Source of the DNA: UBA668 sp041394605
Lineage (GTDB): Bacteria; Actinomycetota; Acidimicrobiia; Acidimicrobiales; Ilumatobacteraceae
Direction: 5' to 3'
Assembly: GCA_041394605.1 (NCBI GenBank)
Contig: JAWKHX010000013.1
Location: 1-64,000 of the forward strand
Length of the DNA: 64,000 nucleotides
This document shows, in pieces, positions 59,067 through 64,000 of the stretch. The notes below the pieces were generated by a model. It made no database searches. It saw nothing but the letters and a program-made list of their open reading frames with translations, and was not told the origin of the DNA. The number at the start of each line of letters is the position of its first letter. Within the stretch, counting starts at the first letter, position 1. A program made the translations under genes and the position numbers.

Positions 59067-59715
59067 CCTCGTACTCACCGTGGTCGTCGTCGTGGTCGTC
59101 GTCGTGCTCGTGCTCATCGTCGTCGTCGTCGTCGTGGGCCGACGGCGCAGTGGTGTTGCTCGGCGGCGGGGTGGCGCTCGGCTGGGTGGCGGGCGGGGTG
59201 GACGGCGGCTGGTCGTCGTGGTGGGCAGTGCTGGGCGGGGTGGCCGAACCGGGCGGCGGGGTGGCCGGGCCGGGCTGAGCAGGCACGGTGTCCACGCTGA
59301 TCGGCGGGAGGGCGTCGGTGGTGGTCACCCCGTCGGCAGCCTGGTTGGTGACGTTCACCACGACCTGGCCATCCACGAGGTCGGCGCTGAACGTGACGAG
59401 CTGGAGGGCATCGGTGAACTGGGCGCCGACATGGCTGCCGGGCACGCTGGTGGCCACGAGCGACCAACCGTCGCTGATCGTGACGCCTTCGATCTTCAGG
59501 ACGTCGCCGTCCCGCTCCACCGTGACGGTGCCGACCGGCCCAACCTGGTAGGTGGTGTGCTCGGGGGGCATGGCCTCGGTGCTGCCGGTCGCCTGGCTGG
59601 CGTCGCCGCTGAAGGGCGGTGGCATGGGTGCGCCGTTGCTCATCCCTGCAAACGCTGCTCCGCCCGTGCCGGCGATTCCGACGATCGTGAGCCCGGTGAT
59701 CCAGGTGCGCTTCAT
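59059..59715 (-). CDS. Secreted protein with Asp/His-rich metal-binding tail, first gene of the ApbE operon
   Basis: The 218-residue protein has a signal peptide (KRTWITGLTIVGIAGTGGAAFAG) and a ~90-residue beta domain ('VGTVTVERDGDVLKIEGVTISDGW', 'LVTFSADLVDGQVVVNVTNQA'). A Pro/Thr linker and a tail of Asp/Glu/His (HDDDDDDEHEHDDD) end it, suited to binding metal ions. AAAGGA lies 5 bases before the ATG at 59715, supporting that start over an upstream in-frame one (59817). The beta domain resembles that of the putative anti-sigma protein at 61319. It may deliver metal to the cytochrome/ApbE module (inference). Confidence 0.65.
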   Translation of the reverse strand: MKRTWITGLTIVGIAGTGGAAFAGMSNGAPMPPPFSGDASQATGSTEAMPPEHTTYQVGPVGTVTVERDGDVLKIEGVTISDGWSLVATSVPGSHVGAQFTDALQLVTFSADLVDGQVVVNVTNQAADGVTTTDALPPISVDTVPAQPGPATPPPGSATPPSTAHHDDQPPSTPPATQPSATPPPSNTTAPSAHDDDDDDEHEHDDDHDDDHGEYEDD

Positions 59716-59788
59716 GGGGGTCCTTTCGAATCCTGTTGCCCGTTGGGGGCTAGTCAACAGGAGGCCCTCCCAACGGACCGTCCGCACT

Positions 59789-59807
59789 CGTCCAAGACAC
59801 GTCAAAA
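59789..59807 (-). promoter_or_regulatory. 11-bp-spaced repeats CGTCCAAG / CGTCAAAA upstream of the ApbE operon
   Basis: CGTCCAAG (59789-59796) and CGTCAAAA (59800-59807) lie 11 bases apart, 74-92 bases before the operon's first ATG. The same arrangement (CGTCCAAG, CATCCAAG, 11 bases apart) occurs at a similar distance before the repeat-protein gene at 60600-61208. The spacing fits an OmpR-family regulator. The remainder of 59716-59901 shows nothing else I can name. Confidence 0.45.
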
Positions 59808-59901
59808 CATCCCGCAAGGAATGGTCAGGGTTGCCGGTCGGAGTGTTCAGGAACCGGCAAGACCGGCACGGGAGGTGCGGTACGGCCGATGAAGCCCCTG
59901 C

Positions 59902-60579
59902 TCAGCCCGGCAGGTGCCAGTCGATCGGTGCGAGACCAGCAGCGTCCAACGCAGCGTTCGTGCGGCTGAACGGGCGGCTGCCGAAGAAGCCGTTGTGGGC
60001 GCTGAGCGGTGAGGGGTGGGCGGATTCGATGACGGTGTGGCGGCCGAGGTCGATCAACGCCTTCTTGCGTCGCGCCGACGCCCCCCACAGGATGAACACC
60101 ACCGGATGCGGCTTGGCGTTCACCGCCCGGAGCACCTCGTCGGTGAAGGTCTCCCACCCCTTGCCCTGGTGTGAGGCGGCTTGCCCGGCGCGCACGGTGA
60201 GCGTGGCATTGAGCAGCAGCACCCCCTGCCGGGCCCAGGCTTCGAGGTTGCCGTGCCCGGGCGGCTCGATACCCAGATCGGCCTGGAGTTCCTTGTGGAT
60301 GTTGGCCAGCGACGGCGGGATGGCCACGCCGGGGCGGACGGAAAAGCACAACCCGTGTGCCTGTTTCGGCCCGTGGTACGGGTCCTGGCCGAGGATCACC
60401 ACCCGCGTGGTGGCGAATGGAGTGAGGTGCAACGCGGCGAACACCTCGGGGTCCGGGGGAAAAACGGTGTGGCGGGCGCGTTCGCCCGCCACAAACCGTT
60501 GGAGTTGTTGCCAGTAGGGCTTGGTGAACTCACCGCGCAGCACCGGGTTCCAGTCGGTGGTGCCCCGGTGCTCGCTCAC
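59902..60579 (-). CDS. ung: Uracil-DNA glycosylase, family 1
   Basis: The 225-residue enzyme has the catalytic motif GQDPYHGP (Asp66), the 'IPPSLANIHKEL' Pro-rich loop, 'GVLLLNATLTVRAGQAASHQ', 'VVFILWGASARRK' and the leucine-loop HPSPLSAHNGFFGSRPFS. It removes uracil from DNA. Length matches the family. The start is GTG at 60579, six bases from an AATACT box on the reverse strand (60586-60591), again a leaderless layout. No operon partner. Confidence 0.96.
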   Translation of the reverse strand: MSEHRGTTDWNPVLRGEFTKPYWQQLQRFVAGERARHTVFPPDPEVFAALHLTPFATTRVVILGQDPYHGPKQAHGLCFSVRPGVAIPPSLANIHKELQADLGIEPPGHGNLEAWARQGVLLLNATLTVRAGQAASHQGKGWETFTDEVLRAVNAKPHPVVFILWGASARRKKALIDLGRHTVIESAHPSPLSAHNGFFGSRPFSRTNAALDAAGLAPIDWHLPG

Positions 60580-60599
60580 CCGCCCAGTATTGCCCAGCC

Positions 60600-61208
60600 T
60601 CAGCCGTCGACACCCCGGTCGTCGCCGCCGCCCTTGCCGCCCTTGCCGGAGCCCGAGCCGCCCTCGTTCCCGCCACCGCCGTGGTCGTCGCCGGCGTCGT
60701 GGGTGGCGGGGTCGTCGTTGCCGTGGTCGTCGCCGATGTCGTGGGTGGCGGGGTCGTCGTTGCCGTGGTCGTCGCCGATGTCGTGGGTGGCGGGGTCGTC
60801 GTTGCCGTGGTCGTCGCCGGCGTCGTGGGTGGCGGGGTCGTCGTTGCCGTGGTCGTCGCCGATGTCGTGGGTGGCGGGGTCGTCGTTGCCGTGGTCGTCG
60901 CCGCGGTTGCGCCCATGGTCGTCACCGGCTTCGTTGCCGTTGCCGCCGTGGTCGTCGCCGGCGTCGTGGGTGGCGGGGTCGTCGGTGGTGCTGTCGGCGC
61001 CGCGGTTGCGCCCATGGTCGTCACCGGCTTCGTTGCCGTTGCCGCCGTGGTCGTCGCCGGCGTCGTGGGTGGCGGGGTCGTCGGCGACAGTGGTGGCGGG
61101 TCGCTGCGGGCGGTGCTCGCCACTGCCGCTGGCGGCGGCGTAGCCGGCGGCGGCCATGAAGAGCGTCCCGCTGACGGCGGTGAGGACGATGATGCGGCGG
61201 TGGTTCAT
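60600..61208 (-). CDS. Secreted Asp/His/Gly-rich tandem-repeat protein
   Basis: The 202-residue protein has a signal peptide (RIIVLTAVSGTLFMAAAGYAAA). The mature chain is almost entirely repeats: seven DDPATHD[A/I]GDDHG units plus an inserted GGNGNEAGDDHGRNRG element occurring twice. It ends in a Gly/Ser/Lys-rich segment (GGSGSGKGGKGGG). The regular Asp and His pairs suggest Ca2+, Zn2+ or Ni2+ binding. AAAGGA lies 9 bases before the ATG. Its promoter region shares the CRTCCAAG direct repeats of the ApbE operon. No known family recognised. Confidence 0.7.
   Translation of the reverse strand: MNHRRIIVLTAVSGTLFMAAAGYAAASGSGEHRPQRPATTVADDPATHDAGDDHGGNGNEAGDDHGRNRGADSTTDDPATHDAGDDHGGNGNEAGDDHGRNRGDDHGNDDPATHDIGDDHGNDDPATHDAGDDHGNDDPATHDIGDDHGNDDPATHDIGDDHGNDDPATHDAGDDHGGGGNEGGSGSGKGGKGGGDDRGVDG
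60679..60888. repeat. Five head-to-tail 42-bp repeats
   Basis: Units begin at 60679, 60721, 60763, 60805 and 60847. They differ mainly at the codon that gives Ala or Ile. Each encodes 14 residues of the Asp/His-rich protein, so copy-number change keeps the frame. Confidence 0.9.
60901..61084. repeat. 85-bp direct repeat, period 99 bp
   Basis: 60901-60985 and 61000-61084 read identically by eye and encode the longer repeat unit with the NGNEAGDDHGRNRG insert. The near-absence of silent changes points to recent duplication or ongoing gene conversion. Confidence 0.8.
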
Positions 61209-61275
61209 TGGGGTGGTTCCTTTCGTTCCCGTGTGCAGCAGTCACGCCGCCCAGCGGTGCACGGTTTGGCCCCGA

Positions 61276-61294
61276 CGTCCAAGAACCATCCAAG
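61276..61294 (-). promoter_or_regulatory. 11-bp-spaced repeats CGTCCAAG / CATCCAAG upstream of the repeat-protein gene
   Basis: CGTCCAAG (61276-61283) and CATCCAAG (61287-61294) are 11 bases apart, 68-86 bases before the start at 61208. They match the pair before the ApbE operon in sequence, orientation and distance. Confidence 0.5.
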
Positions 61295-61318
61295 GAACGT
61301 CCCAGGTGAGGCCCGGCG

Positions 61319-62011
61319 CTACTGCTCGTCCACGCGCGGCACCATCGAGCCGTTGACCAGATCGACGCGGATCTTCGTCTCGTGGTCGCCGTTGGTGAAG
61401 ATCACCTCCACGCGGTCGGCGCGGTTCTCCTTGATCTCCGTGGAGTAGCCGGACGTGGGCGAGGTTCCCTGCAGGCTCAGCACGCCATTGGCCAGCCGGA
61501 CGGTCACCGCTCCGCCGATGCCGCTGAACGTGGCCGTCTGCGGGGCAGACGTGGTGGGGGTGCCGGAGGTCGGCGTGGTCGCGGAGGTGGTGCCCGTCGT
61601 GGCCCCGGTTGTCGACGGCGTGGTGCCCGACGTGGTGGGGGAGGACGTGCCACCCGTCGCCGCCGTGGTGGGGGCGGTGGCCTCCGGCGTGGAGGTCCCG
61701 GTGGCGTCAGTGGTGGCCGTCCCGTCGACACTGGTGTCGTCGGTGGCGGTGCCGTCGGTGTCGGCAGTGCTGCCGTCCACGGAGTCGAACGTCGCTGCGG
61801 GCTGCAGGCCCGGTGTGTCGGGGTCGGTGCGGTTGAGCGCGAACGCGCCACCGGCCACCAGCACCACGCATGCGGCAGTGCCGGCCACCATGACCCTGCG
61901 GCGCCGCACCTGGCGGACGCGGCGGGTGACCCGCCCGTAGGCGAGGTCCACATCGAGGGGTGCGCCGCCGCCGAGCAGGCGCTCCAGCATGGGGTCGTCG
62001 AAGTCGTCCAT
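61319..62011 (-). CDS. Putative membrane anti-sigma factor for the ECF sigma factor
   Basis: The 230-residue protein starts MDDFDDPMLERLLGG. A short cytoplasmic helical part and an Arg-rich stretch (RRVRQVRRRRV) precede a TM helix (VMVAGTAACVVLVAGGAFAL). A Thr/Ser linker and a C-terminal beta domain follow ('GGAVTVRLANGVLSLQGTSPTSGYSTEI', 'ADRVEVIFTNGDHETKIRVDLV'). Its ATG overlaps the sigma factor stop. The position and topology fit an anti-sigma factor, but no zinc (HxxxCxxC) anti-sigma motif is visible. The same beta-domain type occurs in the protein at 59059. Confidence 0.6.
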   Translation of the reverse strand: MDDFDDPMLERLLGGGAPLDVDLAYGRVTRRVRQVRRRRVMVAGTAACVVLVAGGAFALNRTDPDTPGLQPAATFDSVDGSTADTDGTATDDTSVDGTATTDATGTSTPEATAPTTAATGGTSSPTTSGTTPSTTGATTGTTSATTPTSGTPTTSAPQTATFSGIGGAVTVRLANGVLSLQGTSPTSGYSTEIKENRADRVEVIFTNGDHETKIRVDLVNGSMVPRVDEQ

Positions 62012-62571
62012 CAGATGTCCTCCTGGCTGCGGTCGTGCGCGGCGCGCAGCCGGTCGCGTCCTTGGTGAAGGTGGAACTTCACAGCACCGTCGCTGATCCC
62101 GAGCGTGGTGGCCACCTCGGCCACCGACAGACCGTCCACGTAGTACAGGGCCAGGCACAGGCGCTGCTGGCGGGGCAGCGTGGCCAGCAGGGGCCCGAGG
62201 TCGCCCAGCCCGCGCTCCACCTGGCCGTCTGTCGCCCACTGGGCTCCGACGACGCCGGCCTCCGCGGTGAGCCGCTGCTCGGCCCGTTCCTTCCGAGTGG
62301 CCCGGCGGTGGTCGTCGCGCAGACGGTTGATCGCCACACGCCGGATCCAGCCGACGGGGTCGTCGTAGCGGCGGATCTTGCGCCAGTGCAGATGCGCCTT
62401 CACGAACGCCTCCTGCACGGCATCGGCCGCCGAGTCCTGCGAGCCGGACACCAGCGTGAGCGCGCGGACGAGACGCGTGTAGTGAGCCCGGAAGAGGTCT
62501 TCCACGCTCACGTCCAGCGGGACCGTTCCCGCATCCGTCCAGCCGCGGCTCATCGCGGCGATCGTCTCCAC
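62011..62571 (-). CDS. ECF-family RNA polymerase sigma factor
   Basis: The 186-residue protein has region 2 ('DLFRAHYTRLVRALTLVSGSQDSAADAVQEAFVKAHLHWRKI', 'YDDPVGWIRRVAINRLRDDHRR') and region 4 ('LATLPRQQRLCLALYYVDGLSVAEVATTLGISDGAVKFHLHQGRDRLR'), typical of SigE-like ECF factors. The start is GTG at 62571 or ATG at 62553; neither has a well-spaced ribosome site. It overlaps the putative anti-sigma gene (ATGA). The divergent lipoprotein gene has a GGAACC at 62651-62656 that resembles an ECF -35 element, so it may be a target. Confidence 0.92.
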   Translation of the reverse strand: METIAAMSRGWTDAGTVPLDVSVEDLFRAHYTRLVRALTLVSGSQDSAADAVQEAFVKAHLHWRKIRRYDDPVGWIRRVAINRLRDDHRRATRKERAEQRLTAEAGVVGAQWATDGQVERGLGDLGPLLATLPRQQRLCLALYYVDGLSVAEVATTLGISDGAVKFHLHQGRDRLRAAHDRSQEDI

Positions 62572-62693
62572 AGGTGAGGCACGCCGGTGACGATGCCACG
62601 GTTTGGTCGCGAGCGATGGTTTTTCCGGCGAAAAGTGTCAGAGTGGTCGTGGAACCGCATCCAGTTGGTGTGAAGCACACCAAAGGAGCTGCC

Positions 62694-63587
62694 ATGAACC
62701 GTCGTCACGGTCTCGTCCTCGCCGCCACGCTTGCACTCGGCGCCGCCGCCGGCGCCTGCAGCAGCGACGCCAACACGTCGGGCACGTCGGGCACGACCGG
62801 CGCCAGCACCAGCGCCGCCCCCACCACCACGGCCGACACCACCCCCTCCACGGCAGCACCCACCACTGCCGTGCCCTCCACCACCGTGGCACCCTCCACC
62901 ACGGCGGCACCCACCACGGTCGCGCCCACGGTGGCCCCCACCACGCCCACCACGGCCGCCCCGGCCGGGGGCAGCGTGCTGGCGGCACCCACCAACCTGC
63001 AGTACATGGGCGCGCCCACGTTCTCCATGCCCTCCGGGTACCTGTGCGACGGCAGCGACCCTGGCCTGCCCGGCTGGCATGTGGTGGACTGCCAGCAGAT
63101 GCCCAGCTACCAGGACGGCGTCACCACGTTCGTCGCCCGCCGCAACGACGACGGCCGCTTCGGCGTGTTCGTCTTCTTCCGCGAGGGCGCCCAGTTGAAG
63201 AGCCGTTACGAGGCCGTGGAACCGGCGGCCGGCACCTGGGCCGACGTCACCGTGGTGCTCGGCGACTTCCACTTCGACGACGGGGCCGAGGTGTGGGTGG
63301 GCTACCGCTACGCCGGCACCGGCGGCTACCTGGACCTCGATGTGCTCGACCCCCTGCCCACCGGCTTCACCTTCCTCGGCGGGTTGCAGGGCCTGGACCA
63401 TGGCGCGGTGGACATGCACCCCGGCGGCGCCACCGTCGCCACGGCGGTGTACTCCGGCACGGACCCCAACTGCTGCCCCAGCCAGTTGCGGGTGCAGGAG
63501 ATCACGTTCTCGGCCGACCAATGGTGGATCAACGCCGGCACCCTCTACGCCACAGCGGCGGCACCGGCGGTCACCAGCGACTTCTGA
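62694..63587 (+). CDS. Secreted lipoprotein of unknown function
   Basis: The 297-residue protein has a signal peptide with lipobox-like AAAGACSS, a ~75-residue Thr/Ala/Pro linker and a beta-rich C-terminal domain. The domain includes 'MPSGYLCDGSDPGLPGWHVVDCQQM', 'VTTFVARRNDDGRFGVFVFFREG' and 'VWVGYRYAGTGGYLDLDVLDP', with four Cys that could form two disulfides. AAAGGAG 5 bases before the ATG fixes the start. It is divergent from the ECF sigma gene and may belong to its regulon. No family recognised. Confidence 0.7.
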   Translation: MNRRHGLVLAATLALGAAAGACSSDANTSGTSGTTGASTSAAPTTTADTTPSTAAPTTAVPSTTVAPSTTAAPTTVAPTVAPTTPTTAAPAGGSVLAAPTNLQYMGAPTFSMPSGYLCDGSDPGLPGWHVVDCQQMPSYQDGVTTFVARRNDDGRFGVFVFFREGAQLKSRYEAVEPAAGTWADVTVVLGDFHFDDGAEVWVGYRYAGTGGYLDLDVLDPLPTGFTFLGGLQGLDHGAVDMHPGGATVATAVYSGTDPNCCPSQLRVQEITFSADQWWINAGTLYATAAAPAVTSDF

Positions 63588-63604
63588 CCGCTACCGTTGC
63601 CGGC

Positions 63605-64000
63605 ATGACCGAGATCCTGGAGGTCGACCTCCTCGCCTTCGAGCAGTCCACCGGCGCCCCGCGCCGGGCCGTGGTGGACGGTGTGCGCCGCAGCCTGGAG
63701 ACGGGCTTCGTGTACACCCGCCACGACCTGTCCGACGACCTGCTGGACACCGCCTACGGGATGCTCAAGGAGTTCTTCGAACTGGCCCCCGAGGTGAAGC
63801 AACGTTTCGTCGCCCCCGAGAGCCACGGCCAGACCGGCTACACCGGCCTGCTGGTGGAGACCGCCGCCAGCAGCGATGTGCCCGACTGGAAGGAGATGCT
63901 CAACTGGGGCACCTCGCTACCCGTCGGCCACCCGCTGCGCACCCGCTACCCGCACCGGTACGGCGAGCAGGTGCTGCCCGAGGCCGCCGTGCCCGGCATC
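63605..64000 (+). CDS. Isopenicillin N synthase-like 2-oxoglutarate/Fe(II) dioxygenase, 3' end outside window
   Basis: The first 132 residues show the DIOX_N pattern: 'ILEVDLLAFEQSTGAPRRAVVDGVRRSLETGFVYTRHDL', 'AYGMLKEFFELAPEVKQRFVAPE', 'GQTGYTGLLVETAASSDVPDWKEMLNWG'. The iron-binding HxD...H lies beyond the window, so only the family can be assigned. The ATG is seven bases after a TACCGT box (63592-63597), another leaderless-type start, 17 bases after the lipoprotein stop. Confidence 0.8.
   Translation, partial: MTEILEVDLLAFEQSTGAPRRAVVDGVRRSLETGFVYTRHDLSDDLLDTAYGMLKEFFELAPEVKQRFVAPESHGQTGYTGLLVETAASSDVPDWKEMLNWGTSLPVGHPLRTRYPHRYGEQVLPEAAVPGI

Noticed and set aside
60679..61084. CRISPR-like array
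   Set aside because: Repeats are head-to-tail with no unique spacers, stay in frame and encode an Asp/His-rich protein.

Overview
The window is very GC-rich, densely packed DNA from a high-GC actinobacterium. Mycothione reductase, a WXG100 protein with an FtsK-type ATPase, an MmpL transporter, a Lys-rich-tailed DNA topoisomerase I and GTG/ATG starts placed 6-8 bases after a TAnnnT box all point that way. The Thr/Pro-rich membrane anchors, the liv gene fusions and the gene mix suggest a free-living Acidimicrobiia (Ilumatobacter-like) genome; that narrower placement is inference. No rRNA, tRNA, transposase or CRISPR array was seen.

Layout. 1-7.8 kb: a partial PhyH-type dioxygenase, an AhpD-like protein, a tightly overlapped operon of lipoprotein, FtsX-type permease and two ABC ATPases, and a hotdog thioesterase. 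7.9-11.9 kb: a two-domain membrane protein co-transcribed with topA. 12.0-30.1 kb: a type VII secretion-like island. It holds a Ubl-FHA-FtsK ATPase (1454 aa), three 'small helical partner + larger substrate-like' modules, a membrane Ser/Thr kinase, a Crp/Fnr-family regulator, a decayed kinase remnant and an MmpL transporter. Recognisable EccB, EccD and MycP are absent. A palindrome TGTCA-N6-TGACA (one site with one mismatch) lies upstream of the ATPase, of the divergent WXG100/regulator pair and of a second WxG operon, suggesting one Crp-family regulon. A short duplicated segment lies near both ends of the core island.

30.1-49.9 kb: rsgA, mycothione reductase, a secreted protein followed by a response regulator/histidine kinase pair behind 11-bp direct repeats, a carotenoid oxygenase with an operator over its promoter, a GH3 glycosidase, a secreted PG-binding/M15 peptidase, a Tat-exported protein sharing its C-terminal repeat type, a YihY membrane protein divergent from a large LuxR-family ATPase regulator, a truncated haemoglobin, a VOC protein, a LytR_C-type lipoprotein and an acetyltransferase.

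49.9-64 kb: a branched-chain amino-acid-type ABC importer compressed into three genes (LivH-LivM fusion, MFS-LivF-LivG fusion, substrate-binding protein). A convergent operon of secreted acidic protein, Pro-rich protein, ApbE and ferric-reductase-like cytochrome looks like an envelope redox module. Then come ung, an Asp/His-rich repeat protein whose promoter shares 11-bp-spaced CRTCCAAG repeats with the redox operon, an ECF sigma factor with a likely membrane anti-sigma, a lipoprotein, and the start of a 2-oxoglutarate/Fe(II) oxygenase.
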